Source: Rhodothermales bacterium
Lineage (GTDB): Bacteria > Bacteroidota > Rhodothermia > Rhodothermales > VXPQ01
Assembly (NCBI GenBank): GCA_028283985.1
Contig: JANQSQ010000506.1
Span: 1 to 25,289 of the forward strand
DNA: 25,289 nucleotides
Reading direction: 5' to 3'
Position 1 is the first letter of the stretch, and each line of letters begins with the position of its first letter. Positions 8,554 to 16,337 of this stretch are shown in pieces. The notes beneath the pieces are model-generated. The model was not told where the DNA came from. It made no database searches and worked only from the letters and a program-made list of their open reading frames with translations. The position numbers and the translations under genes were made by a program.

Positions 8554-9531
8554 ATGAACCGCGTCTGCCCGAATCATGCGGCGCCTGTGCAGGGTGACGA
8601 AGCGGAACGCTGGCGGGCGCTGCAGGCCGTTTCCGCACCACACAAGCCGTTTTGCCGTCTCGACTACGTACGCGCCGTAGCTTCCGAAGCGGGATTACAT
8701 CTCGATATCCATATCATTTCGGAGAACGGAGAAGATCTGGCCGGTGCGGCCGTCACATGGAAACGCCGCGGTCCCTGGCGCGAAGCTATCGTGCCCCCTT
8801 TCACTCCATTTTCGGCGCTGATTCTGCGCGATGTTCTGAATCCATCCGATATTCATTCCCGGACCACCCCGCTTGAATCCCTGCTTGCCGAACTGGAAGC
8901 CGGATATGATCGAATTCACGTGCATCTGGACCCGGAATACGCCGATATACGTCCCGCGCAGTGGAGGGGATGGACCACACGCCCGCTATATACCTACCGG
9001 CTGAACACCGCGGACGGCCCCGAAACCTGGTCAAAAGGCGCCGCCCGCACCTTTCGTAGCGGAAAGGACGCCTACGATCTGCTCGAAGGAAACGGGATGG
9101 GTAGCGCCACAGCCCTGTTGGCTGCGGCAAGCTACGCCCGGCAGCGCCGTAAAATCCCGCTGGATAAGGATGCGCTCGAAGCGCTTGTGCGAACTGCCGA
9201 AAGTACCGGGATGGCTTCTTCCTTTGCCGTCCGGCGCCGCGACAGTGGAGATATGCAAGCCGGCGTCGTCGTGCTCCACGCAAACCGAAAGGGCTATTAC
9301 TGGGTGGTCGGCAGTGTCCCGGGCCCGGCCATGACGGTACTCCTCGGCAAAATGCTTCCGAAACTGCATGCTTCCGGTATCGAAGAATTCGATTTGATGG
9401 GGGCCAACACGCCGACCATCGCCGAATTCAAACGACGCTTCGGGGCCAGGCTCACGCCATACTACCGCATCGGGTTCTGCAGGAAGGCCATGCTGCAATG
9501 GCTCTATACGCTTCGGGAAAGGAGGGGGTAA
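8554..9531 (+). CDS. FemAB/GNAT-like acyltransferase (BioF2-like acetyltransferase family)
   Basis: The 325-residue soluble protein looks like the double-GNAT enzymes related to FemAB and to the acetyltransferases found in polysaccharide loci. Visible signs are the RLDYVRAVASEAG opening typical of these proteins, a central helical stretch, AGVVVLHANRKGYYWVVGS in the second GNAT half, and a C-terminal EFDLMGANTPTIAEFKRRFGA. The last resembles the FDxxG...IxxFKxxFGA pattern of the family. The substrate cannot be read from sequence; acylation of a sugar or a peptidoglycan or lipid-linked precursor is likely from its neighbours. It is the first gene of a three-gene set with the membrane protein at 9608 and the flippase. 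Family-level confidence is fair. Confidence 0.7.
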   Translation: MNRVCPNHAAPVQGDEAERWRALQAVSAPHKPFCRLDYVRAVASEAGLHLDIHIISENGEDLAGAAVTWKRRGPWREAIVPPFTPFSALILRDVLNPSDIHSRTTPLESLLAELEAGYDRIHVHLDPEYADIRPAQWRGWTTRPLYTYRLNTADGPETWSKGAARTFRSGKDAYDLLEGNGMGSATALLAAASYARQRRKIPLDKDALEALVRTAESTGMASSFAVRRRDSGDMQAGVVVLHANRKGYYWVVGSVPGPAMTVLLGKMLPKLHASGIEEFDLMGANTPTIAEFKRRFGARLTPYYRIGFCRKAMLQWLYTLRERRG

Positions 9532-9607
9532 CGTCATCGTACAACCGACGCATATCCCGACTTCCCGGACAGATCGGCATAATACGGACGATCGCAGTCG
9601 GCAAAGC

Positions 9608-11296
9608 ATGGAATCCCGCCCCCCGCTCTTTGTACTGGCCGGCGCCTTGCTCTGTTATTATTTGCGTTTCGGGTACGATTATGCCCACGGCGATCAGGAC
9701 GAATTCATTCCGTATCTGCTTCACCGATCGGATCCCGCCCTGTTTGCCGCGGACTGGCTCGTACACATTCAAGCCACCGAATTCAGCGTACGCACCTACT
9801 TCGTATGGCTTGTGCAGTCCTTTTCCGCGATCATGCCCGTCTGGCTTGCCGTACTGATCCTGTATGCGGTTTGCTGGCTGTGCATTGCGTGGACGGTATG
9901 GAAAATCGCCTGGTACTTCACCGCGGATCGTCTCGTTGCTTCCGGAGCGGTGTTCGTGACGCTTGTAGCCACTCCGGTATGGACGCTGGGGGGCAATGAT
10001 CTGGTGCATGGCATACTCGTTCCCAGCATGGCCGGCTGGGCAATCGGGGGCCTTGCCGTATATCTTTTTCTGAAATCGCGCCCGCTTGCATCGGCCGTAT
10101 TTCTTGGCGTGGCATGCTGGATGCAGGCCCTGGTGGGACTTCAACTTGCCGCCCTCCTGTGCATTATCCAGGCGCTGGCCTGGTTGTGGGAGCGAAAACG
10201 CCCTTTGCGACGCCTTGTCGCATTTTCCCTTGTCTTTGCGGCTTGCGCCCTGCCGACGCTCGGGCCGATTTTCCATCAGCAGGTTCTTGCAACGACGCCG
10301 CAGGAAACGGACCCCTCCCTATTCTACATTATGGCGGAATTCCGAAATCCGCATCACTATCTGCCCGGGTCGTTCCATCCCAAAAGAATGTTGGGGTTCG
10401 CCCTGATCGCCGGCGCCGGACTCGCGGCCCTTGCATGGCAGCCGGTCAGGCAACAGCTCCGGCACAAAAAATTTTTTCTGCGCATCCTCGTGGCCATAGC
10501 CGGGTTCTGCATAACGGGATGGGTCTTCACGGAAATCATCCCTGTGCTGGCGATTGCGAAGCTGCAACTGTTCAAGACCACCGTACTGGCAAAACTGTTG
10601 CTGATCATTACGGCAGGAAGCGCGGTAAATGTCTTGCTGCCTCATGGAATCCGCCGGATGCTGCATGGGGGTTTGCGTCATGAACGCATTGGGGCGATCG
10701 CGGTCGTTGCAGCCTGGGTTATCGCCATAGCGCTCACCCTGCCCGAAAACGGCTCTCTGCACAATCATGTAGGCCCCTGGCAGCGGGCTGCGGCCCCAAT
10801 AGGCGCCGCGCAGAAATGGGTACGGACGCACACCCCGCACGACGCCGTATTTGCAACGCCTCCCTCCTTGTCCAGCTTCCGGTCGGAGGCGCGACGCGCC
10901 ATCGTGGTGAACCACAAGGCGATCCCGTTCACGGACCGGCATATGATTACCTGGTTCGGACGACTGACCGATCTGGCGCCGGTCGGTCGGCCGGAACGGG
11001 GCGCGCCGGACCTGCTCTACAGACTGGACACCGCCTTCGAGTCGCTCAACGAACGCCAGCTTGTCGAACTCGGACAACGGTACGAATTCCGCTATGTGCT
11101 TCGGAGCACGCCCCTTCCCGAACCGCTCTCCGCATTCCGGCAGGCATTCAGCGCGGAAAATCTGTTTGTGTATGAGCGTTCGAACCACAGAGAGGATATA
11201 TCCAGGCAGCCCGACCACCCGGACGGATCGGGCCATTCCGGGGAATCTCACTCAGGAAAGCCCCCGTCCCCCGCAGATTCGACCCCCACGATATGA
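9608..11296 (+). CDS. Polytopic membrane protein, GT-C glycosyltransferase-like (resembles DUF6798 proteins)
   Basis: The 562-residue protein has about eight to ten hydrophobic segments in residues 1-385, then a soluble C-terminal part. An early acidic loop DQDEFIP followed by DPALFAADW sits between the first two membrane segments, where GT-C enzymes place their acidic catalytic loop. The C-terminal part contains TPHDAVFATPPSLSSFRSEARRA, which resembles conserved text in proteins annotated with DUF6798. By analogy it may transfer a sugar from a polyprenyl-phosphate donor on the periplasmic side, but no catalytic residue can be assigned with certainty. Its stop overlaps the flippase start (ATGA), so the two are probably co-translated. 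The last 35 residues are Pro/Ser/His-rich and appear disordered. Confidence 0.65.
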   Translation: MESRPPLFVLAGALLCYYLRFGYDYAHGDQDEFIPYLLHRSDPALFAADWLVHIQATEFSVRTYFVWLVQSFSAIMPVWLAVLILYAVCWLCIAWTVWKIAWYFTADRLVASGAVFVTLVATPVWTLGGNDLVHGILVPSMAGWAIGGLAVYLFLKSRPLASAVFLGVACWMQALVGLQLAALLCIIQALAWLWERKRPLRRLVAFSLVFAACALPTLGPIFHQQVLATTPQETDPSLFYIMAEFRNPHHYLPGSFHPKRMLGFALIAGAGLAALAWQPVRQQLRHKKFFLRILVAIAGFCITGWVFTEIIPVLAIAKLQLFKTTVLAKLLLIITAGSAVNVLLPHGIRRMLHGGLRHERIGAIAVVAAWVIAIALTLPENGSLHNHVGPWQRAAAPIGAAQKWVRTHTPHDAVFATPPSLSSFRSEARRAIVVNHKAIPFTDRHMITWFGRLTDLAPVGRPERGAPDLLYRLDTAFESLNERQLVELGQRYEFRYVLRSTPLPEPLSAFRQAFSAENLFVYERSNHREDISRQPDHPDGSGHSGESHSGKPPSPADSTPTI

Positions 11297-12795
11297 AGAA
11301 CCTACGGACCTGGATCGGGCAGCTTTATGCGCGGGAAGGATTCCGCGGGCCGGTAATGACCCTTCTTTCCGGTACGGCGGTCACGTTCGTCATCTCGTAT
11401 CTGGCTCTTCCGGTACTCACCCGCTTATTTACAACCCAGGCCTTTGGGATCTCCGATTATTTCATAACGATCGTGAGCGTCCTGACGGCGCTCGCCGCCT
11501 TACGCTACGAGGAAGCCGTCATGCTGCCCGAACGCGACCAAAGGGCGCGCACCGTCCTGTGGTTGGCGGGAATCGTCACGATTGGCGTCACGGCCATTGT
11601 AGCTGTGGCCTCGCTATGGAGCCGGGAAATCACCTCCCTGCTGGGCGCCCCTCAAGAGATTGCTCCCTGGTTGTGGCTGGTCGCGCCCGTGTTGCTGCTG
11701 ATACGGTTCGGAAAACTCGCCGAAGCATGGCTCACGCGTAAACGGGCGTTTCGTACGATTACCGGTGCGGAAGCAACCAACAAGATATCTACCATTTCCA
11801 GCCGCATCGGTCTCGGTGCAGGTACGAGCCTCGGCGCAGGCGGATTGATCGGGGGATTCATCGCCGGCCAGGCGTTGGGGGCGGCGTATTTCGGGGCAGC
11901 GCTTCTGCACCGTATCAAAGCGGCCAGTGTGCGGCGCCCTTCGATGAGGGAACTTCGATCCGTGGCCCAACGCTACCGACGGTTTCCCCTGTACGCTATG
12001 CCCTCTTCGCTGCTGAATACCGTATTGGGCCGCCTGCCCGTGCTTCTACTCCCGGTCTATTTCGGGTGGGAGGTAACAGGCCTGTACGGACGCGCTTTCA
12101 CCGCGCTGGCCATCCCGTTAAGTCTCATCGGAACGGCGGTATCGCAGGTTTTTTTCGTGGACGGCGCAATAGCCTACCGGGAAAACCGACTGGCCGCTTT
12201 TACGGAAAACGTGCATGCGCGCCTGGTCATGGTCGGCATGTTTCCTTGCATGCTGCTGGTGGCTGCCGGGCCGGAATTGTTCGCTTTCGTCTTCGGAGCC
12301 GGCTGGCGAGCAGCCGGCGTCTACGAACAGTACCTTGCTTGCTGGTTCTTTCTGAGCGCCGTCGCCTCCCCGCTCACACGGCTCTTCGACATTCTCGAAC
12401 TGCAACGCGCGGAATTGGGGATCAGTATCGGATCTTTTCTGCTTCTCGCAGCGGCTCTGTTCTGGGGTGGAAATACGGGCAACGTCCTGCTTACGATGGG
12501 TCTGATGGCCGGGGCCGGGGCATTCGCGCGGATCTTCCAGATCGTCGCAATGCTGAAGTTTGCAGAAGTGTCCCTGCGACGCGCCGGAAGCGCCTATATT
12601 CGCTATGCCCTTATCGCACTACCCCCGGTGGCATGTGTCTGGTTGGTCCGGGGGATATGGCCTGCGTGGGCGGTTGCCCTGACAGCAATCGTGGCAGGCG
12701 CCGCCTATTTAGGCTTCGTCGTATGGCGGGAAAGAATGTGGCCGGGCGCAAAAGGGACGCCGGCAACGAGCCAGAGCGACGAGAACGAGCAATAA
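11293..12795 (+). CDS. Oligosaccharide flippase family protein (Wzx/MATE-like)
   Basis: The 500-residue protein is hydrophobic throughout with about 12-14 membrane segments. It opens with an amphipathic stretch and then GPVMTLLSGTAVTFVISYLALPVLTRLFTTQAFGISDYF, shown here only to mark residues 18-56, the N-terminal signature region of Wzx-type polysaccharide flippases. Such proteins move lipid-linked oligosaccharide from the inner to the outer face of the cytoplasmic membrane. The 4-nt overlap with the preceding GT-C-like gene and the nearby acyltransferase fit a small surface-glycan assembly cassette. It ends 22 nt from the convergent bacilliredoxin gene. The substrate is unknown. Confidence 0.82.
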   Translation: MKNLRTWIGQLYAREGFRGPVMTLLSGTAVTFVISYLALPVLTRLFTTQAFGISDYFITIVSVLTALAALRYEEAVMLPERDQRARTVLWLAGIVTIGVTAIVAVASLWSREITSLLGAPQEIAPWLWLVAPVLLLIRFGKLAEAWLTRKRAFRTITGAEATNKISTISSRIGLGAGTSLGAGGLIGGFIAGQALGAAYFGAALLHRIKAASVRRPSMRELRSVAQRYRRFPLYAMPSSLLNTVLGRLPVLLLPVYFGWEVTGLYGRAFTALAIPLSLIGTAVSQVFFVDGAIAYRENRLAAFTENVHARLVMVGMFPCMLLVAAGPELFAFVFGAGWRAAGVYEQYLACWFFLSAVASPLTRLFDILELQRAELGISIGSFLLLAAALFWGGNTGNVLLTMGLMAGAGAFARIFQIVAMLKFAEVSLRRAGSAYIRYALIALPPVACVWLVRGIWPAWAVALTAIVAGAAYLGFVVWRERMWPGAKGTPATSQSDENEQ

Positions 12796-12817
12796 TCAGG
12801 GGTAAAGGGCCTATCCG

Positions 12818-13324
12818 TTACAGGATGGAGCGAAACGTAGGCGGTAATCCGTTCCCCTCCGAATGCACAGATTCCGGACTTTCGGCGACATCGGACTGCG
12901 CGTCGCCGCAATACGTATCGAATGCATGCACAAGATCGCCGGCTATTGCACTGGCGCTGCGCCCCTCGATATGGCGACGCTCCATGACATACACCGGCTC
13001 GCCTTCCTTCAGCAGGGCAAAGAACGGCGATGAGGGAGGGATGCCCACAAGATACTCGCGCAGATGAGCAGTGGCTTCAAGGTCCTGGCCGGCAAAAACG
13101 GTTACTTTCCGATCAGGCTGCACGGGATGACGGAGCGCCATGGCTATCGCCGGACGAGCGCTTGAAGCAGCACAGCCGCATACCGTGTTGATGACGACAA
13201 GCGTAGTTCCCTGCTTGCTTTCCTCAAGAGATTTCTCGACTGCCTCCGCATCGAGCAATTCTTCGACGCCCAGTTGCACGAGTTCCTGCCGCATGGGCGT
13301 TACAAGGGCTTCGGGATAAGGCAT
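12818..13324 (-). CDS. Bacilliredoxin, BrxA/BrxB (YphP/YqiW) family
   Basis: Bacilliredoxins are thioredoxin-like proteins that remove bacillithiol or similar low-molecular-weight thiols from proteins. From the ATG at 13324 the product has 168 residues, beginning MPYPEALVTPMRQEL. The active-site motif CGC lies in VINTVCGCAASSARPA, and the C-terminal block PSSPFFALLKEGEPVYVMERRHIEGR and AFDTYC matches the family. The frame stays open 234 nt further upstream, but that text has no family similarity and contains the repeat cluster described separately, so the inner ATG is preferred. About 29 residues after AFDTYC are an extra Ser/Glu-rich tail. It is convergent with the flippase and divergent from the lipoprotein gene. 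Whether this organism makes bacillithiol cannot be seen here. Confidence 0.88.
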   Translation of the reverse strand: MPYPEALVTPMRQELVQLGVEELLDAEAVEKSLEESKQGTTLVVINTVCGCAASSARPAIAMALRHPVQPDRKVTVFAGQDLEATAHLREYLVGIPPSSPFFALLKEGEPVYVMERRHIEGRSASAIAGDLVHAFDTYCGDAQSDVAESPESVHSEGNGLPPTFRSIL

Positions 13325-13369
13325 GATACCAAAAAGGTTGGATGGGTCGATAAAATACAGTCGGGAACG

Positions 13370-13448
13370 GCATACCGGCGCAGCATACTGCTTGCGTATG
13401 CACTGCATACCCCATATGCCGTATCTTTCCATGCAGGTACCTGTATGC
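13370..13448. repeat. Cluster of five GCATAC/GTATGC hexamers upstream of the bacilliredoxin
   Basis: GCATAC occurs on the + strand at 13370, 13383 and 13405, and its complement GTATGC at 13396 and 13443. The first three sites (13370, 13383, 13396) are spaced exactly 13 bp apart. The pair 13383-13388 / 13396-13401 forms a perfect inverted repeat with a 7-nt spacer. The cluster lies 46-124 bp upstream of the bacilliredoxin ATG, a position compatible with an operator array. Confidence 0.5.
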
Positions 13449-13583
13449 CTTTCCTTTGATCCCGCAAAGTACGAAGACGACAGGTAACCCAGGAAGCATT
13501 TCCACAGGCGGTTTTCCCTTGACGAAGCAGATAAAACAGGATGTAATCGCCCCACCATTTTCAGGATATTCTCTCAAAGCCGA

Positions 13584-13638
13584 GTAGAAATAGCACAAAA
13601 AAGGTGTAGAAATGGAGTAGAAATGGGGCAAAATTGAT
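13584..13638. repeat. Five phased 11-bp units, three sharing GTAGAAAT, upstream of the NlpC/P60 gene
   Basis: GTAGAAAT occurs at 13584, 13606 and 13617. Read in 11-bp steps the units are GTAGAAATAGC, ACAAAAAAGGT, GTAGAAATGGA, GTAGAAATGGG and GCAAAATTGAT; the second and last are degenerate. The 11-bp spacing is close to one helical turn, as in direct-repeat activator sites. The array ends 29 bp before the lipoprotein ATG, with an AT-rich TTGATTATAT at its downstream edge. Confidence 0.5.
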
Positions 13639-13667
13639 TATATCCCGCACACTCCGGAAATGCCGTC

Positions 13668-14222
13668 ATGAGGAATTTTCCAAAGAAACGTACGTGCTCT
13701 CCTCTAACAGGGTTGGTGCTTTTCCTGCTTGTTTCCGGGTGTGCATCGTCCGGCGCGATGAACAGATCGGGAACGGTTGAATCCCGTATCCGCGCCGAGT
13801 ACGCCCACTGGCGCGGAACCCCATATTTGTTGGGCGGGACGACGAAAAGAGGGGTCGATTGTTCGGCGTTCGTACAGCACGTATATGCCGATGCTTTCGG
13901 AATCGATCTTCCCCGCTCCACCGCGGATCAGGTCCGGGAAGGCCGCCAGGTACAGCCGGCGCAATTGAGGGCTGGGGATCTTGTGTTTTTCCGGCCGCCG
14001 GGCGCCTCGCGACATGTGGGTATCTATCTGGGAAACGGGACCTTCACACACGCTTCCACATCGCAAGGCGTTACCCTCGGCTCTCTGGAAGAGGCATACT
14101 GGCAATCCGCATACTGGACCTCCCGTCGTCTGCTCGACGGCCGGGGCAATCCCCCCCGGAAGACACAGGATAAAGACCGGGCCCAACCCAAACGGCAAAC
14201 GGCAAAAAGACCGGGGTGGTGA
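13668..14222 (+). CDS. NlpC/P60 family lipoprotein, probable cell-wall endopeptidase
   Basis: The 184-residue precursor has a lipoprotein signal: basic residues, a hydrophobic core and lipobox LVSGC with the lipidated Cys at about residue 25. It therefore should be anchored in a membrane outside the cytoplasm. The NlpC/P60 domain shows WRGTPYLLGG, the catalytic Cys in VDCSAFVQ, the His in SRHVGIYLG and the third-residue region FTHASTSQGV. Such enzymes cut peptide stems of peptidoglycan, as MepS/Spr does in E. coli. The last 30 residues are a Lys/Arg/Pro-rich tail. The gene is divergent from the bacilliredoxin, follows an 11-bp repeat array, and its stop codon is directly followed by the greA open frame. 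Confidence 0.9.
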   Translation: MRNFPKKRTCSPLTGLVLFLLVSGCASSGAMNRSGTVESRIRAEYAHWRGTPYLLGGTTKRGVDCSAFVQHVYADAFGIDLPRSTADQVREGRQVQPAQLRAGDLVFFRPPGASRHVGIYLGNGTFTHASTSQGVTLGSLEEAYWQSAYWTSRRLLDGRGNPPRKTQDKDRAQPKRQTAKRPGW

Positions 14223-14846
14223 ATGGAACAGGTCATGCCGGATATACGTTTACCGGCCTTCTCTGAGGTCGTTTTGTCATCGAGTGTTTTCGCGACCTGC
14301 GCACTGCCGGGCTGCTTGCCCGTATGGTCACCCTTCTTTCCCCAACCATCAGGAACGCGTATCTCCACGCAGGGCTCGAATATCGTATATCTGACCCGGG
14401 AGGGACTCGAAAAACTCAAGGAAGAGTTGCGCTTCCTGAAGACAAAAGAGCGTATCCGTATTTCCAAATCTATTCAGGAAGCACGGGAAAAGGGCGACCT
14501 GTCCGAGAATGCAGAATATGACGCTGCAAAGGAAGCCCAGGGGCTCCTCGAAGCACGGATCGCCAAAATGGAAACGACGGTATCGCAGGCCCGCCTTGTG
14601 GACGAGAAGCAGGTGGACCCCGAGAAGGCGTATATTCTATCCAACGTCCGCGTAAAAAATCATGGAACGGGCTCCGAGCAAACCTTCCGGTTGGTTTCGG
14701 CGGCGGAGGCAGACATCCGAACAGGAAAAATCTCCGTGACAAGCCCGATCGGAAGCGCGCTTCTTGGAAAAGCGCCCGGTGACGTCATAGAGGTGGACGT
14801 ACCGGCAGGTACGGTGAAAATGGAAATCCTCGAAATAAGCCGGTGA
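14223..14846 (+). CDS. greA: Transcription elongation factor GreA (N-terminus uncertain)
   Basis: GreA enters the secondary channel of RNA polymerase and stimulates cleavage of backtracked RNA. The conserved protein begins at about residue 54 of this frame with IVYLTREGLEKLKEEL. It contains the coiled-coil tip GDLSENAEYDAAKEAQG with its two acidic residues, and ends with the FKBP-like domain (SPIGSALLGK...GDVIEVDVPAG). From the ATG at 14223 the product is 207 residues, about 50 longer than usual GreA. No ATG or GTG lies near the expected start; TTG codons at 14274 (with GAGGT just upstream) and 14316 are the nearest alternatives. The first ATG touches the preceding stop (TGAATG), which would allow coupled translation. 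Function is secure, start is not. Confidence 0.92.
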   Translation: MEQVMPDIRLPAFSEVVLSSSVFATCALPGCLPVWSPFFPQPSGTRISTQGSNIVYLTREGLEKLKEELRFLKTKERIRISKSIQEAREKGDLSENAEYDAAKEAQGLLEARIAKMETTVSQARLVDEKQVDPEKAYILSNVRVKNHGTGSEQTFRLVSAAEADIRTGKISVTSPIGSALLGKAPGDVIEVDVPAGTVKMEILEISR

Positions 14847-14867
14847 TGCACAGATCCGCCTCCGGGC

Positions 14868-15560
14868 TTACAGGCGTCGCACATCCACCGTCAGATCCTG
14901 CAAACCCGTTCCCTTTGCCACAAGCCGGTCCCCGTCCTCCACGGCCGCAACGCCCTCCGGCGTACCCGTATACATAAGATCGCCGGGCATCAGCGTAAAG
15001 ACGGACGAGGCATATGCAATGAGTTCGTCCACGCCAAACAGCATGCGGGAAACACTCCCCTGTTGCCGGAGCGTCCCATTGACGTGCAGAGAAATACTGA
15101 GGCGGCGAGGATCGGCAATGTCGCGGGCAGGTGTGAAAGCGCCCAATGGAGCAAAGGTGTCGAATCCCTTTGCAACCGACCAGGGAAGACCGCATCGCTT
15201 GGCCTCGGCCTGCAGATCCCGAGCCGTCATATCGATTCCGAGCGCGTACCCTTCCACATGCTTCAGGGCGTCGGACACGAGAATATTCTTGCCTTTTTTT
15301 CCAATAAGGACAACCAGTTCCACTTCATGATGCACCTCCTGCGAGGCAGGCGGCAACAGCACCTCTCGGCCATCTCCGATCAAAGCGGTCGGGGGCTTTA
15401 GAAATAGCACCGGCGCCTCAGGTATGTCACTCTGCATTTCGGCAGCGTGCGCGGCATAGTTGCGTCCGATACATAGCACTTTTCCGGGCCGGATATTCAG
15501 GCCGGATATCGGCAGGTTTATGTCCATGACAGGCTTACCGATGGGGATACGTTTCTGCAT
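14868..15560 (-). CDS. Fumarylacetoacetate hydrolase family protein (acylpyruvase-like)
   Basis: The 230-residue protein is a short FAH-domain enzyme of the YcgM/FAHD1 type, which cleave acylpyruvates or decarboxylate oxaloacetate. The metal ligands are visible: E79 and E81 in HHEVELVVLIG and D110 in GYALGIDMTARDLQ. K131 in AKGFDTFAPLG and the TGTPEGV loop near the end are also typical, as is CIGRNYAAHAAEM at the N-terminus. The substrate cannot be fixed by sequence. An in-frame ATG 11 codons downstream (MDINLP) is a possible alternative start. It is convergent with greA (21-nt gap) and divergent from rplU across 213 bp. Confidence 0.9.
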   Translation of the reverse strand: MQKRIPIGKPVMDINLPISGLNIRPGKVLCIGRNYAAHAAEMQSDIPEAPVLFLKPPTALIGDGREVLLPPASQEVHHEVELVVLIGKKGKNILVSDALKHVEGYALGIDMTARDLQAEAKRCGLPWSVAKGFDTFAPLGAFTPARDIADPRRLSISLHVNGTLRQQGSVSRMLFGVDELIAYASSVFTLMPGDLMYTGTPEGVAAVEDGDRLVAKGTGLQDLTVDVRRL

Positions 15561-15773
15561 AGCGCCCGAACGATCTAATCATACGGAACACGAAATTTTT
15601 TGCTTTGTTACATTTTGTTGCGCATTCGATGCAGCGCCGGGAAGGTGGAAGACAGGCTGTACGAAGGCCGCTTCCGAAAGCATCTTCAACGCCGCAGACA
15701 TGAATCCGTTGTCACAGGAAGACACGCTCTCGCGTCGGTACCCAATCCGGCGCCCAAAAGAAGAGAAAAGAAT

Positions 15774-16289
15774 ATGTATGCCATCGTAGAAATCGCCGGC
15801 AAGCAATTTTCGGTTCGCGAAAAAGATCGGCTGATCGTCCCGCATCTGGAAGGAAAAGCGAACGATTCCGTTACATTGGACCGTGTACTATTGATAGCCG
15901 GAAACGATGAGGTGCAGATTGGAACGCCGGTCGTACCTGACGCCTCGGTAAAGGCAACGATCCTCGAGCATGTCAAGGGCGATAAAATTCTTGTCTTCCG
16001 CAAAAAAAGGCGCAAGCGATTCAAGGTAAAACGCGGGCATCGCCAGCCCTATACGCGTATTGAAATCGGGACGCTTTCCCCCGGCGGCGAGAAGAAAAAG
16101 GAAACCGCAACAAAGAAACCCGCTGCAAAGAAGCCTGCAGCAAAAAAGACGGCCGCAAAGAAACCCGCGGCAAAGAAAACGACCGCCAGCGCGAAAACGA
16201 CAGACGCTGCCCAAAAAACCGTTAAAAAGAAGCCTGCCCCGAAGGCCACCGGGAAAGCCATACCTCCTGAAAGCGAAGCCGCTTCCTGA
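15774..16289 (+). CDS. rplU: 50S ribosomal protein L21 with Lys/Ala-rich C-terminal extension
   Basis: The first 103 or so residues are a normal L21, starting MYAIVEIAGKQFSVREKDRL and including KILVFRKKRRKRFKVKRGHRQPYT, the rRNA-binding part. The ATG at 15774 is chosen because it begins the conserved domain and follows a purine-rich stretch (GAAGAGAAAAGA), although the frame remains open upstream to 15600. After residue 105 comes an extra 65-residue tail made of PAAKK-like repeats and ending ESEAAS, resembling histone H1-type tails. This tail is not part of the standard family. rpmA follows 48 nt later, the usual rplU-rpmA order. Identity is secure. Confidence 0.96.
   Translation: MYAIVEIAGKQFSVREKDRLIVPHLEGKANDSVTLDRVLLIAGNDEVQIGTPVVPDASVKATILEHVKGDKILVFRKKRRKRFKVKRGHRQPYTRIEIGTLSPGGEKKKETATKKPAAKKPAAKKTAAKKPAAKKTTASAKTTDAAQKTVKKKPAPKATGKAIPPESEAAS
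16110..16184 (+). repeat. Five 15-bp repeats encoding the L21 PAAKK tail
   Basis: Five consecutive 15-bp units encode TKKPA, AKKPA, AKKTA, AKKPA and AKKTT. Units 1 and 4 are nearly identical in DNA (AAGAAACCCGC core), while the others differ at third positions. This indicates repeat expansion followed by drift. Confidence 0.8.
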
Positions 16290-16337
16290 AATTCCGCTTC
16301 GGCAGAGCGTTTTTACCACTAAACAGTACACACCGTC

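Larger units (their letters stand above)
13325..13667. other. 343-bp intergenic region between divergent genes, with two short-repeat arrays
   Basis: This is the only gene-free stretch longer than 300 bp. No tRNA or small RNA was recognised. The half next to the bacilliredoxin holds a cluster of GCATAC/GTATGC hexamers (13370-13448) and a perfect CAGGTACCTG palindrome (13434-13443). The half next to the lipoprotein gene holds 11-bp phased repeats (13584-13638). Promoters for both genes must lie here, but no convincing -10/-35 pair was found. On the minus strand an open frame crosses part of it, judged to be chance. Confidence 0.6.

Noticed and set aside
12066..13067. Plus-strand open frame (333 codons) across the flippase 3' end and bacilliredoxin
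   Set aside because: It is out of frame with the flippase and antisense to the bacilliredoxin, both of which have clear family motifs.
13325..13558. Upstream in-frame extension of the bacilliredoxin by 78 residues
   Set aside because: The family begins at about MPYPEAL; the upstream text shows no similarity and overlaps the hexamer cluster.
13584..13638. CRISPR array or plasmid-type iterons
   Set aside because: Units are only 11 bp, without unique spacers, and no cas or rep gene is present.
15600..15773. Upstream in-frame extension of rplU by 58 residues
   Set aside because: L21 normally starts MYAIVEIAGKQ; the upstream translation is not conserved-looking and lies in the gap to the divergent gene.
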